64,000 nt of DNA from Streptomyces lavendulae subsp. lavendulae (GCF_002803845.1 NZ_CP024985.1:7637501-7701500); one strand, 5' to 3'. Positions 8,358 through 16,604 are shown, counted from the stretch's first letter. Notes: generated from the sequence alone by a model not told the origin. Numbers and translations are program-made.

Positions 8358-8954
8358 ATGCACCACCGCACGCCGCGGGCGGCGGACAACCCCCTCAGGC
8401 GAGAGACCGACCGCACCCGGGCCCGCCTGCGCGTCGTCCTCGTGGTGGCCTGCCTGCTGGCCGCGATCTGCGGTGTCGCCGTCGGACGGAGCGCCTGGAC
8501 GGACTCCCGCCGGGCCGCGGAGGAGATCGCACCCCACCGGCACTCCGTCCGGGCCGTGGCGGTCGGCGAGAGCGTCCACCGGGCCGGGACCGGGCTGACC
8601 GGACGCCCCGTCTCCGTGGCGCCCGTGACCTGGCGGGACACCGCCCACCGTGTCCACACGGGAAGCGTGCCCGTCCCGGCCGCCACCCGGTACGGAGACA
8701 CCGTCCGTCTCTGGATCGACGACCGCGGGAACCCCGCCGCCGCCCCGCCCGGCGCCGCCGAGACCGCGCTGAACGCCATCGGCCTGGGCGCCGGGGTATC
8801 GGCCGTCGGCGTGCTCGCCGCGGGTGCCTTCGTCGGCGCGCGTCTGCGCGGTGTCGACCGGCGCAGCGCGCGGGCGTGGGAGCGCGAATGGGAGAGCGTC
8901 GAACCCCGGTGGTCCGGCCGTCTGCGCCCCGGACAGGGAACCGGTGACGACTGA
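8358..8954 (+). CDS. Rv1733c-family membrane protein
   Basis: A 198-residue protein with two hydrophobic segments: VVLVVACLLAAICGVAVG near residues 30-47, and GAGVSAVGVLAAGAFVGA near 143-160. Between them is an extracytoplasmic part with TWRDTAHRVHTG-like strands, and the C-terminal tail is cytosolic and charged (WEREWESVEP). This layout is that of the Rv1733c family, a hallmark of the mycobacterial dormancy regulon and of Streptomyces hypoxia-induced islands; its biochemical role is unknown. ATG 8358 follows GGACGGAGGCGCGCC, giving GGAGG with 6-nt spacing. The position between a split-barrel regulator and CBS-domain genes supports the assignment. Confidence 0.8.
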   Translation: MHHRTPRAADNPLRRETDRTRARLRVVLVVACLLAAICGVAVGRSAWTDSRRAAEEIAPHRHSVRAVAVGESVHRAGTGLTGRPVSVAPVTWRDTAHRVHTGSVPVPAATRYGDTVRLWIDDRGNPAAAPPGAAETALNAIGLGAGVSAVGVLAAGAFVGARLRGVDRRSARAWEREWESVEPRWSGRLRPGQGTGDD

Positions 8955-9318
8955 GCCCGCCGCCGCCCGCCGCAGGGGCATGGTCCCCGTACTGGACGAG
9001 GCCCTGACCGACGTCGCCCCGGCACGCCGGGGGCGGGCGAGCCGGGCACCCGGACGACGAGGAGTATCAGCGCCGCCTCGCGGTGCAGCGCGGCAATGCC
9101 TCAGGCCCGAAGCCCCGGTGAGACGTCCGCCGCGGGCCCGGTTCCGCGGCTCGCCCGCTGGGCGGAGGGTGCCCGCACGTGGACAGCCGACCGGATCGGA
9201 CGGGGCGTGGTCACCGGCTCCAGACTCCGGGGCAGACGTTCCGTCGCGCCCCGACAGGCCCGAGCGAGCCGGTCGGCAGCTCGGCCGAGCACCACGGGAT
9301 CCCGCCGGTGGGCCGGAA
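8943..9318 (+). pseudogene. Gene-less stretch, possibly a decayed reading frame
   Basis: Between the Rv1733c-like gene and the boxes at 9319 I cannot support an intact gene. A GTG at 8943 overlaps the preceding stop and gives a plausible opening (ending MVPVLDEALTDVAP) before turning into low-complexity Arg/Pro-rich sequence. In another frame, 9050-9119 reads DDEEYQRRLAVQRG and then reaches a stop, which looks coding. This would fit a small coupled gene broken by a one-base shift near 9030, but the evidence is thin. Confidence 0.25.
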
Positions 9319-9353
9319 GGGACCATTCGGCCCTGGAGGGACCCGTCGGCCCG
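9319..9353 (+). promoter_or_regulatory. Tandem DevR/OsdR-like boxes, best copies in the window
   Basis: GGGACCATTCGGCCCT (9319-9334) and GGGACCCGTCGGCCCG (9338-9353) are near-identical imperfect palindromes 19 nt apart. Their form agrees with the GGGACC-nnn-GGCCC type motif bound by DevR/DosR-family response regulators upstream of hypoxia genes. They lie 31 nt before a short ORF and 172 nt before the conserved small gene at 9525. No LuxR-type DevR gene is in the window. Confidence 0.6.
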
Positions 9354-9383
9354 TGGTGTGATGAAGGTGTCGGAAGGAGCCCC

Positions 9384-9518
9384 GTGAGGATGCGGAGAAG
9401 CGGCCCACGGCCGTTCACCGCACGATCAGGATCCGCGAGAAGCGGGTGGGTTCCTTCCGTCCACAGATGCGCACCCGATTTCGTCGTACCCGGAATCCAC
9501 CCCCCAGCGGTGAGGTGA
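9384..9518 (+). CDS. Short ORF downstream of the hypoxia-like boxes
   Basis: A GTG at 9384 preceded by GGAAGGAG (4 nt spacing) opens 44 codons and stops 7 nt before the next gene. The product is Arg/Ser/Pro-rich (begins VRMRRSGPRPF) and matches nothing I recognise. The excellent ribosome-binding site and its position just behind the tandem boxes argue that it is translated; the poor composition argues against. It may serve as a coupling ORF for the gene at 9525. Confidence 0.3.
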   Translation: MRMRRSGPRPFTARSGSARSGWVPSVHRCAPDFVVPGIHPPAVR

Positions 9519-9524
9519 TGTGAC

Positions 9525-9821
9525 ATGACATCCGAAACCTGGACCACCACGGCTGTGTTCACGGGACCCGGCGGGGTGCGCACGGATGGAGCCGGGACCC
9601 TCACGGGCGAAGTCTCGGTGCGCACCATATGGGAGCCGGAGCAGGCGCGTATCGCCGTCCAGTACGTGGGGGCGTCCGAGTGGTACACGCTGGCCGGCAG
9701 TCCGGTGCCCTGTCCGTCCGCCGAGGCCGCCCGCTCGGTCCACCAGAGCGCGGTGGAGGCGGTGCGCACCGGCGGGCCTGACACCTTCGCCACCTGGCCG
9801 GTCAGGCCCGCGGCCGCCTGA
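9525..9821 (+). CDS. Small conserved hypothetical protein of the hypoxia-like block
   Basis: A 98-residue soluble protein, begins MTSETWTTTAVF. It shows a run of short beta strands (VFTGPGGVRTDGAGTL, EVSVRTIW, ARIAVQYVGASEWYTLAG) followed by one helix (SAEAARSVHQSAVEAVRTGG), a small alpha/beta domain. The ATG follows GAGGTGA with good spacing. It lacks a signal peptide and cysteines. Small proteins of this size and topology (DUF1876-like dsRBD fold) accompany CBS and Usp genes in actinobacterial dormancy regions; I cannot confirm that family by eye. Codon use is normal. Confidence 0.7.
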   Translation: MTSETWTTTAVFTGPGGVRTDGAGTLTGEVSVRTIWEPEQARIAVQYVGASEWYTLAGSPVPCPSAEAARSVHQSAVEAVRTGGPDTFATWPVRPAAA

Positions 9822-9828
9822 GGGCGGA

Positions 9829-9855
9829 CGGGCCCGGCCGGGGGAACCGGGCCCG
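9829..9855. terminator. Hairpin between convergent genes
   Basis: CGGGCCCGG (9829-9837) pairs perfectly with CCGGGCCCG (9847-9855) across a 9-nt loop. It sits in the 41-nt gap between the small protein gene and the leftward CBS-BON gene, so it can terminate both. Confidence 0.6.
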
Positions 9856-9862
9856 GGCGGGG

Positions 9863-10522
9863 TCAGCGGCCGGTGGCCGTGTCATCCGTCTCCCAGGCGA
9901 GCCGCTCCGTGACGGCCACGACGCCGTCGACGGACCGGCAGAGCCGCTCGACGACGGGGACGAGGCTCCTGAACCGCACCACGCCGTGCAGGGTCACCTT
10001 TCCGGCCGCCACGTCGACCGACACGGCGGAGGGATCCAGAGACAGGGTTCGGCCGAGGACGTCCGCAGTGATCTCGTGGCGGATGGCGTCGTCGTCGCGC
10101 AGGAAGATCCGCAGCAGGTCACCGCGGGTGACGATGCCCACGAGGACATCGGCGTCGTCGACGACCAGCAGCCGCTTGACCCGCTGGCTCTCCATGAGCC
10201 GGGCGGCCTCCGCCACGGTCCAGTCCGGCCGTGCGCAGACGGCCGGCGCCGACATGAGTTCCTCCGCCCTCGTTCCCGAGGCCTTGTCGCTCTCCTGCGG
10301 TTCGGGCCGCGGCAGCGAGCGGAACCAGTCGCCCTGGTCGGCGGACTTCGGGAGCAGATCCCCCTCGGAGACCACGCCGAGGGGGTGGCCGGCGGCATCG
10401 GTGACGGCCACCGCGGACACCCCGTGCTCGCCGAGCGTGCGCACGATGTCCTTGAACGTGGCGTGCCCGGGGACCGTGACGACTTCGCGGGTCATCAGCT
10501 CGCCCACTTCTCTGTGCCTCAC
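9863..10522 (-). CDS. CBS-pair plus BON domain protein
   Basis: A 219-residue cytosolic protein. Residues about 8-60 and 90-140 form two CBS motifs (ATFKDIVRTLGEHGVSAVAVTD; RLMESQRVKRLLVVDDADVLVGIVTRGDLLRIFL), which together usually bind adenosyl nucleotides and report energy state. Residues about 150-213 are a BON domain (VDVAAGKVTLHGVVRFRS), thought to bind phospholipid or ligand. GTG 10522 has GGAAGG 8 nt upstream. The same architecture is common in Streptomyces islands related to the mycobacterial DosR regulon. It is oriented opposite to its neighbours. Confidence 0.9.
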   Translation of the reverse strand: MRHREVGELMTREVVTVPGHATFKDIVRTLGEHGVSAVAVTDAAGHPLGVVSEGDLLPKSADQGDWFRSLPRPEPQESDKASGTRAEELMSAPAVCARPDWTVAEAARLMESQRVKRLLVVDDADVLVGIVTRGDLLRIFLRDDDAIRHEITADVLGRTLSLDPSAVSVDVAAGKVTLHGVVRFRSLVPVVERLCRSVDGVVAVTERLAWETDDTATGR

Positions 10523-10562
10523 CGTATGGTCCTTCCGTCGTCGTTCCGGCCGGGCGCAGTTG

Positions 10563-10679
10563 TCAGGCCGCCACCCGGGAGTGGAGACGGATCTTCAGCA
10601 GGCCGCCGCAGCCGACCCCGCCGACGAGTCTGCCGTCGTCATCGACCACCGGCAACCGCTTGAAGTGACCCTTCGCCAT
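10563..10679 (-). pseudogene. Remnant of a CBS-domain gene
   Basis: The leftward frame encodes MAKGHFKRLPVVDDDGRLVG and then VGCGGLLKIRL before a stop, which is the second half of a CBS motif (compare VKRLLVVDDADVLVGIVTRGDLLRIFL in the gene at 9863). Upstream of the Met the frame becomes Arg/Pro-rich and non-coding in character. About 38 codons of a lost CBS protein therefore survive, probably from a duplication or deletion in this island. Confidence 0.65.
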
Positions 10680-10757
10680 CAGGGGGCCGCGCCGGCGACC
10701 CGGCCGGCGGCCGAGAGCACGGGCAGGCATCGGTACGGGGCCGGGTGGTCCCCGCCG

Positions 10758-10773
10758 TGGACCACCCGGCCCT
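10758..10773 (+). promoter_or_regulatory. DevR/OsdR-like box upstream of a CBS gene
   Basis: TGGACCACCCGGCCCT matches the best box of the window (9319-9334) at 13 of 16 positions. It ends 63 nt before the CBS gene start, a distance normal for an activator site. Confidence 0.5.
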
Positions 10774-10836
10774 GCCGCTCCCAAGGGCCCACGGCCTACG
10801 GTGATCCTCGGCGGGTTCCCGGAGAGGAGCCGGACG

Positions 10837-11325
10837 ATGAACGTCTGCGCATCGATGTCCGCCCCGGTCGTGACCGCCCGGGCCGGGGCGCCGATCGCCG
10901 AGGTGGCGCGGCACATGGAGTTCTACGGCGTGGGCTGCGTCGTGGTGACGGAGGAGGAGACCCTGCTGGGCATCGTCACCGACCGCGACATCGCTGTCCA
11001 CGCGGTGGCCAGGGGCATCGGCGGGGACGAGCCGGTGCGCACCGTGATGACCGCGCCCGTCGTCACGATCGGCGTGGAGGACGACATCCACGAGGCGTAC
11101 CGGACCTTCCGCCGGTCGGGGGTGCGGCGACTGCCCGTTGTGGACGGGAGCCGCGTGGTCGGAATACTGACGGTCGACGACATGCTGATGGACGTGTTCC
11201 GGCGGGTCGCGGACCTGCTCGGCCCGGTTGCCCGGAGCGTCCTGGAGGAACCGCCAGGGCCGCAGGACGCGACGGCATGTGCAGGCGCCGAGGCAGCGGA
11301 GCCGCCCGGTTCCGGCGGGCCCTGA
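10837..11325 (+). CDS. CBS domain pair protein
   Basis: A 162-residue protein almost entirely made of two CBS motifs: MSAPVVTARAGAPIAEVARHM followed by GVGCVVVTEEETLLGIVTDRD, then MTAPVVTIGVEDDIHEAYRTF followed by RLPVVDGSRVVGILTVDDML. Such proteins bind AMP/ATP-type ligands as energy sensors. ATG 10837 follows GGAGAGGAG by 7 nt; an upstream GTG at 10801 was rejected for lack of a ribosome-binding site. A hypoxia-like box lies upstream. The C-terminal 30 residues are a variable tail. Confidence 0.9.
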   Translation: MNVCASMSAPVVTARAGAPIAEVARHMEFYGVGCVVVTEEETLLGIVTDRDIAVHAVARGIGGDEPVRTVMTAPVVTIGVEDDIHEAYRTFRRSGVRRLPVVDGSRVVGILTVDDMLMDVFRRVADLLGPVARSVLEEPPGPQDATACAGAEAAEPPGSGGP

Positions 11326-11378
11326 CGGCGCGGGCCGAAGGTCCGGCACGGGACCACAGGGAGAGCGGGGTCCTGCGG

Positions 11379-12890
11379 TCAGTGTCCCGGCGGCCGGACA
11401 CCGCCGGGCCGGGCCGGGGCACCCCCGCCGCCGGGTGAAGGGAACGGACCCGCGGGCAGGAGCAGTCGGAACCGCGTGCGTCCGGGTCGGCTTTCGACCG
11501 TGACCGTGCCGCCGTGCGCGTGGCTCACGGCCTCGACGATGGCGAGTCCGAGGCCGGTGGATCCGGTGGATCCGGTGTGGCGGGAGCGGCCCGTGTCGCC
11601 CCGGGAAAAGCGTCGGAAGGCGTCGGGCAGCAGCTCCCGCGGGATGCCGGGGCCGTCGTCGGTGACGGTGAGTTCGGCTCGCCGCCCGTCGGCCGACAGT
11701 GCCACCGCGACGTGCGTGCCCGGCGGGGTGTGGAGGCGAGCGTTGGTGAGGAGGTTGGCGACCACCTGGTGCAGCCGGTGGTGGTCTCCCGGGACGACCA
11801 CGGGGTCCTCCGGCAGGTCCAGCTCCCAGCGGTGCCCGGGGGACAACGCGTGGACGTCGTCGAGCACGTCGAGGACGACGCGGGTCAGGTCGACCGGCTG
11901 CCGGTCCAACGGGCGTCCGGCGTCCAGCCGGGCGAGCAGCAGCAGGTCGTCGACCAGGGCGCTCATCCGGTGGGATTCCGCAGCCACCCGGCGGAGGGCG
12001 TGGCGTACCTCGTCGGGCACCGGGCCGGGGTGGCGCAGCGCCATCTCGGCATGGGCCCGGACGGTGGCCACGGGGGTGCGCAGCTCATGACTGGCGTCGG
12101 CGGCGAAGCCCCGCAACCGCTCTTCGCTGGTGTGCCGTCGGCTCAGTGCGTCGCCGACGTGGCCGATCATGTGGTTCAGGGCGGTGGCGACCCGGCCGAC
12201 CTCGGTGTCCGGATCGGCGTGCGGAACGGGATCGGGCATCGCGACCTCACCCGTCGCGAGCGGCAGTCGGGTGACCTCGGTGGCGGTGCGGGCGACCTGT
12301 TCGAGCGGACGCAGGGAGTACCGTACCCACAGCGCGGCGGCGCATCCGGCCGTGACGAGTGCGGCGCCGAAGACCAGGGACTCCACGGCTTCCAGACGGT
12401 GGACGGTCTCCTCGACGGGATGCAGGGGGAGTCCGGTGATCAGGACGTCGCCGTCGTCGCCGGGTGCGGCGACGACCCGGTAGCGGCCGACGGCGGACAG
12501 TCGGACCGTGTGCCCCTTGGCATCGGGCCGCACCGAGCCCAGCGTGTGGACGTCGGTGCGACTGAGGGGGACGGACCGCTGGCCGGCGTCGTTCACGACG
12601 GCGGCCCGGGTCACCTCGCCGTCCAGCACGCGGGCCCCCAGTGTTCCCGGTGACTGGCCCCGGGTGTCGGGGAGGTTGTCGGCGTCGGGACTGGCCTCGT
12701 GTTCCAGGCTGGCCGCGAACCGGCCCCCGCTCGCGGTGAGCTGCTGATCGACCCGGCCGACGAGGAAGCCGTGCAGCGCAAGGGCGGTGATCGTGCCGAC
12801 GGCCGCGCAGGCCAGGCCCAGGAGCACGATCAGACCGGCCGTCAACCGGGCGGGCAGCGAGCGGGGCGGACGAAGCCGGAAGCCGGTCAT
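11379..12890 (-). CDS. Sensor histidine kinase of a two-component system
   Basis: A 503-residue membrane kinase. The first membrane segment (LIVLLGLACAAVGTITALAL, about 19-38) and a second one near residue 180 (VFGAALVTAGCAAALWV) enclose an extracytoplasmic sensor of about 140 residues; a HAMP domain follows. The phospho-acceptor is in ADASHELRTPV (His near residue 267), with N-box NLLTNARLHTP and G-box DDGPGIP in the C-terminal ATPase domain. Its start overlaps the response-regulator stop by 4 nt (ATGA). The signal is unknown; the divergent neighbour is a membrane redox operon, which is a plausible target. Confidence 0.93.
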   Translation of the reverse strand: MTGFRLRPPRSLPARLTAGLIVLLGLACAAVGTITALALHGFLVGRVDQQLTASGGRFAASLEHEASPDADNLPDTRGQSPGTLGARVLDGEVTRAAVVNDAGQRSVPLSRTDVHTLGSVRPDAKGHTVRLSAVGRYRVVAAPGDDGDVLITGLPLHPVEETVHRLEAVESLVFGAALVTAGCAAALWVRYSLRPLEQVARTATEVTRLPLATGEVAMPDPVPHADPDTEVGRVATALNHMIGHVGDALSRRHTSEERLRGFAADASHELRTPVATVRAHAEMALRHPGPVPDEVRHALRRVAAESHRMSALVDDLLLLARLDAGRPLDRQPVDLTRVVLDVLDDVHALSPGHRWELDLPEDPVVVPGDHHRLHQVVANLLTNARLHTPPGTHVAVALSADGRRAELTVTDDGPGIPRELLPDAFRRFSRGDTGRSRHTGSTGSTGLGLAIVEAVSHAHGGTVTVESRPGRTRFRLLLPAGPFPSPGGGGAPARPGGVRPPGH

Positions 12891-13621
12891 CTCCGCTCCG
12901 GCTTCAGTACGTAGCCCACTGCGCGGACGGTGTGGATGAGCGGGGGCCGCCCCGCGTCGATCTTCTTGCGGAGGTAGCTGATGTAGAGCTCGACCACGTG
13001 CGCGCGTCCACCGAAGTCGTAGGACCACACCCGGTCCAGGATCTGTTCCTTGGAAAGCACCCGACGGGGGTTGCGCATCAGGAACCGCAGCAGCTCGAAC
13101 TCCGTGCGGGACAGCTCGACGATCTTCCCGCCCCGGGTGACCTCCCGTGCCTCCTCGTCCATGACCAGATCGCCCACCACCAGAAGCGGGTTCTGGTCGC
13201 CGCGGGCCATCCCCGCACGCCGCATCAGCCCCCTCAGCCGCGCCAGCACCTCCTCCAGGCTGAACGGCTTGGTGACGTAGTCGTCGCCGCCCGCCGTGAT
13301 GCCGGCGATGCGGTCCTCCACCGCGTCCCGCGCCGTCAGGAACAGGACGCACACACCGGGGCAGTGCGTGCGCAGCGCACGCAGCAGGGACAGCCCGTCC
13401 ATGTCGGGGAGCATCCAGTCCAGTACGACGAGGTCGGGCGTGAACCGCGCCGCGCTCGACAGGGCTCCGGCGGCGTCGCCCTCGGTACGGACCTCCCAGC
13501 CCTCCGCCCGCAGGGCGGCGCCGAGCACGTCGGTGAGGTCCGGTTCGTCGTCGACGACCAGGACGCGGACGGCGGTGCCGTCGGGCCGCAGGAGGGGGGA
13601 AGCGGAGGCGGGAGGGTGCAT
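12887..13621 (-). CDS. OmpR-family response regulator
   Basis: A 244-residue protein. The receiver domain begins at VRVLVVDDEPDL (about 18), with the phospho-acceptor Asp68 in VVLDWMLPDMDG and the conserved Lys in YVTKPFS. The winged-helix DNA-binding domain occupies roughly residues 145-242 (LSRTEFELLRFLMRNPRRVLSK, VVELYISYLRKKID, IHTVRAVGYVL). ATG 13621 has only a weak purine-rich upstream sequence; a GTG 16 codons downstream (VRVLVVDD) would leave a minimal receiver. It is cotranscribed with the kinase and divergent from the ferric-reductase-like gene at 13809. Confidence 0.92.
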   Translation of the reverse strand: MHPPASASPLLRPDGTAVRVLVVDDEPDLTDVLGAALRAEGWEVRTEGDAAGALSSAARFTPDLVVLDWMLPDMDGLSLLRALRTHCPGVCVLFLTARDAVEDRIAGITAGGDDYVTKPFSLEEVLARLRGLMRRAGMARGDQNPLLVVGDLVMDEEAREVTRGGKIVELSRTEFELLRFLMRNPRRVLSKEQILDRVWSYDFGGRAHVVELYISYLRKKIDAGRPPLIHTVRAVGYVLKPERR

Positions 13622-13808
13622 GGTCCGTCCAGCATCGCCGATCGCGGCGGCCCGCCGTGGGCTTCCCGCCTTTGAGTTTCCTCTGAATCGCATCAGAGGG
13701 TGTCTGTTCAAAGGCTCCTCAGAGCAAGTTCCGCCACGGTGTGAACCCGCCCCACCAGCCGCTCCCGTCCACGACGGCGGGCCGGCTGCCGAGAGACATG
13801 GAGACGCC

Positions 13809-15179
13809 GTGGCCGTCCACCCCGCCCTCGACGCGACCCGGACATCCGGCCACGGGGCCGTCGGACCCCCGCTCGCGCCCCGGCTCGTTCCCACGGGCGT
13901 GCACGTGCTCGGCTGGGCCGGAGCGGCCGGCGTGCTCGGCCTGTGGTGGGCCAACACCACCTCCGTGGTCGGCGCCGCGGGCTGGTTCACCGGAGCGGGC
14001 CGCATCACCGGCCTGCTCGCCGGCTACGTCTGCGCCGTCGTCGTGGTCCTCATGGCCCGGGTCCCCTGGCTGGACCGCACGGTCGGCAGCGACCGCCTGG
14101 CACGCTGGCACGCGGCCGGCGGCCGGTACGCGATCTCACTGGTCCTCGCCCACACGCTGCTGATCATCTGGGGATACGCGCTCACCGGTCACGCCGGCCC
14201 GGTGGACGAGACCGTCGGCCTGGTCCTGCACTATCCGGAGATGCTCGGGGCCACTGCGGCCTGGTTCCTGTTCCTGCTCACCGCCGTGGTCTCCGCCCGT
14301 GCCGCCCGGCGCCGGCTCTCCTACGAGACCTGGCAGTTCCTGCACCTCGCCACGTACGCGGCGATCTACCTCGCGTTCGGCCACCAGCTCGCCGACGGCG
14401 CCGACTTCGTCGGCAACCGCACGGCACAGGCCCTCTGGTACGCCATGTACCTGTCGGCTGCCGGCCTCGTCGTCTGGTTCCGGTTCCTCGCCCCCGTGCG
14501 GTCGGCACGCCGGCACCGGCTCACCGTCGCGCAGGTGCGCCGCGAAGGGCCCGACGTGGTCTCCGTCCACCTCACCGGCGACCGCCTCGACGAGCTGGCC
14601 GCGCTCCCGGGACAGTTCTTCCGCTGGCGCTTCCTGGCCCGGGGCCTGTGGTGGACGGCAAGTCCGTACTCGTTGTCCGCGCCGCCCCACCCCCGGTCCC
14701 TGCGCATCACAGTGAAGGCCCTCGGATCCCACAGCGCCGCCCTGACACGCCTCGCTCCCGGTACCCGCGTGTGGGCCGAAGGCCCGTACGGGGCGCTCAC
14801 CGCCCGGAACACCCGGGCCGACCGCACCCTCCTGCTGGCGGGCGGCATCGGCATCACCCCGCTGCGCGCCCTGTTCGAGACGCTGCCCGGTGACCTGATC
14901 CTCATCTACTGGGCACGCACGCCGGCCGACCTGGTGCTGCGCGGGGAGCTGGACGCCATCGCCGCCGCACGCGGTGCCCGGGTGTACTACTCGGTGGACG
15001 AGCCCGACGGGCACGCCCTGCCGCTCACCGCACCCTGCCTCACCGCTCTCGTACCGGATCTCGGGCGGCGCGACGTCTACCTGTGCGGGCCGCCCGGCAT
15101 GACCCGGGCAGCCGGAGCCACCCTGCGCGAGGCGGGCGTCGCTCCCCGCCGGATCCACCAGGAGTCCTTCGCCCTGTGA
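13809..15179 (+). CDS. Ferric-reductase-like membrane oxidoreductase (heme TM domain plus FAD/NAD(P)-binding domain)
   Basis: A 456-residue protein. The first half has about six membrane helices with paired histidines (ISLVLAHTLLI; WQFLHLATYAAIYLAFGHQL), the pattern of ferric reductase-like domains that ligate two b hemes. From about residue 240 it is a ferredoxin-reductase module: the FAD-binding SPYSLS, the GPYG segment, the NAD(P) loop LLAGGIGITPLRAL and the C-terminal CGPPGM. Electrons would pass from NAD(P)H across the membrane. GTG 13809 follows GGAG by 5 nt. The next two genes encode an FMN-binding protein and ApbE, so the probable acceptor is covalently bound extracytosolic FMN. Confidence 0.88.
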   Translation: MAVHPALDATRTSGHGAVGPPLAPRLVPTGVHVLGWAGAAGVLGLWWANTTSVVGAAGWFTGAGRITGLLAGYVCAVVVVLMARVPWLDRTVGSDRLARWHAAGGRYAISLVLAHTLLIIWGYALTGHAGPVDETVGLVLHYPEMLGATAAWFLFLLTAVVSARAARRRLSYETWQFLHLATYAAIYLAFGHQLADGADFVGNRTAQALWYAMYLSAAGLVVWFRFLAPVRSARRHRLTVAQVRREGPDVVSVHLTGDRLDELAALPGQFFRWRFLARGLWWTASPYSLSAPPHPRSLRITVKALGSHSAALTRLAPGTRVWAEGPYGALTARNTRADRTLLLAGGIGITPLRALFETLPGDLILIYWARTPADLVLRGELDAIAAARGARVYYSVDEPDGHALPLTAPCLTALVPDLGRRDVYLCGPPGMTRAAGATLREAGVAPRRIHQESFAL

Positions 15180-15223
15180 CATCCGCCCCGCCCGTTCCGC
15201 CACCCGCCCTCCCTGGAGTCCCC

Positions 15224-15661
15224 GTGCGCCGCACAGCCCTCACCACCACGGCGACCGTGACCGGCATCGTCGCGCTGCTCGCCCTCAAGCCGCACCACGG
15301 CGCCCATCCCGCCGTCTCCGCGCAGCCGGTGCCAGGGACGGATCCGGTGTCCGGTGCGACGGCCGGGCCCGGCGGGGCGGGCCGCACGGGTACCTTCACC
15401 GGAGACGTGATCGACACGCGCTACGGACCCGTGCAGATCGCCGTGACGATGAGCGCGGGCAGGCTGACGGCCGTCGAAGTGCTCCAGGTCCCCTCCGGGA
15501 ACCGGCGCGACCGCGAGATCGCCTCCTACGCGGTTCCCCGCCTCACCGACGAGGCGATCGGTGCCCAGAGCGCGGACATCGACGCGGTGTCCGGTGCCAG
15601 CTACACCAGCGAGGGGTACACCCGCTCCCTCCAGAGCGCCCTGGACAAGGCCCGTGCCTGA
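15224..15661 (+). CDS. Extracytosolic FMN-binding domain protein
   Basis: A 145-residue protein with an N-terminal export segment (RRTALTTTATVTGIVALLAL) and an FMN-binding domain like that of NqrC/RnfG. The motif DAVSGASYTSEGY near the C-terminus contains the Ser-Gly-Ala-x-x-Thr site to which ApbE attaches FMN by a phosphoester bond. GTG 15224 is preferred because GGAG is 5 nt upstream and the export signal follows at once; GTG 15176, overlapping the previous stop, is possible. It is the likely extracytosolic electron carrier fed by the preceding membrane oxidoreductase. Confidence 0.88.
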   Translation: MRRTALTTTATVTGIVALLALKPHHGAHPAVSAQPVPGTDPVSGATAGPGGAGRTGTFTGDVIDTRYGPVQIAVTMSAGRLTAVEVLQVPSGNRRDREIASYAVPRLTDEAIGAQSADIDAVSGASYTSEGYTRSLQSALDKARA

Positions 15662-16472
15662 GCGCCGGCTCCGTGAGGCGGAGCGCCTGCGCCACACCGA
15701 ACACGTCATGGGCACTGTCTTCTCCTTCGACCTCCGCCACGAGCCCACCCGGGCGACACGGGCCGCGCTGGGGGAGGCGGTCGCCTGGTTGCACCACGTC
15801 GACCGGGTCTTCTCCACCTACCGCCCCGACAGCGCCATCAGCCGCATCGGCGACGGATCGATGAACGTGACCGATGCCCCGCCGGAGGTCGAGCGTGTCC
15901 TGAGGATGTGCGAGCGGGCCGAGAGCGCCACCCGGGGGTGTTTCTCGGCCCGCGCCGGTCGGCGTCTGGACCCCTCGGGCCTGGTCAAGGGCTGGGCGGT
16001 GGAGCAGGCGTACGGCCTCCTCCGCACCGCCGGAGCACCCAACAGCCTCGTCAACGGCGGAGGCGACATCCGCCTCGGCGGCGAGCCGGCCCCGGGGAGC
16101 CCCTGGCGCGTCGGCGTCACCGACCCCTGTGGACCCGGCCGGCTGCTCACCACCGTCGAGGGGAGGGACTTCGCGGTGGCCACTTCCGGGGGCGCCGAGC
16201 GCGGCCCCCACATCCTCGACCCGCGTACCGGTCGCCCCGCCCACCGCCTTCTCGCCGCCACGGTCACCGGGCCCGACCTGACCTGGGCGGACAGCTGGGC
16301 CACGGCCGCTGTGGTCCAGGGCACCGACGCGCACACGTGGATCGCGACCCAGCCGGGGTACGAGCTCCTCACGGTCGACCTCGACGGGCAGGCCCGCCGC
16401 AGTGGCGGATTCCCCCTCGCCGCCGCCACCCGCGCCGCTCCGCGCGCTCCCGGAGCGGCCCTCGACGGGTGA
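15654..16472 (+). CDS. apbE: FAD:protein FMN transferase (ApbE)
   Basis: A 272-residue transferase that moves FMN from FAD to a Thr/Ser of the target motif. Diagnostic segments are HVMGTVFSF near the N-terminus, FSTYRPDSAIS, DPSGLVKGWAVE, LVNGGGDIR, the glycine/histidine segment ATSGGAERGPHILDP, and the Mg2+-site motif TWADSWAT. GTG 15654 overlaps the FMN-binding gene by 8 nt, so the three genes are translationally coupled. No signal peptide is visible, although many ApbE proteins are exported, so it may act inside before export of its partner. The partner is clearly the adjacent FMN-binding protein. Confidence 0.9.
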   Translation: MPERRLREAERLRHTEHVMGTVFSFDLRHEPTRATRAALGEAVAWLHHVDRVFSTYRPDSAISRIGDGSMNVTDAPPEVERVLRMCERAESATRGCFSARAGRRLDPSGLVKGWAVEQAYGLLRTAGAPNSLVNGGGDIRLGGEPAPGSPWRVGVTDPCGPGRLLTTVEGRDFAVATSGGAERGPHILDPRTGRPAHRLLAATVTGPDLTWADSWATAAVVQGTDAHTWIATQPGYELLTVDLDGQARRSGGFPLAAATRAAPRAPGAALDG

Positions 16473-16604
16473 CGACGCCGTCGGGCACCGCGAACCCGGT
16501 GCGGGCGGGCAGCGGCAGCCCGCCGAGGCGACGGTGACCACGGGGCCGGACATGAGGTCCTCCTCGGCCCCGCGAAGTGGACCGGTGCGGTCCGTCGCGC
16601 CGGG

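Noticed and set aside
8943..9518. Leftward frames opposite the hypoxia boxes
   Set aside because: No ribosome-binding site or family motif; composition is that of a shadow.
16579..16594. A further GGACC-GGTCC palindrome before the PPDK-like gene as an extra DevR box
   Set aside because: It lacks the TCGGCC half that defines the other boxes.
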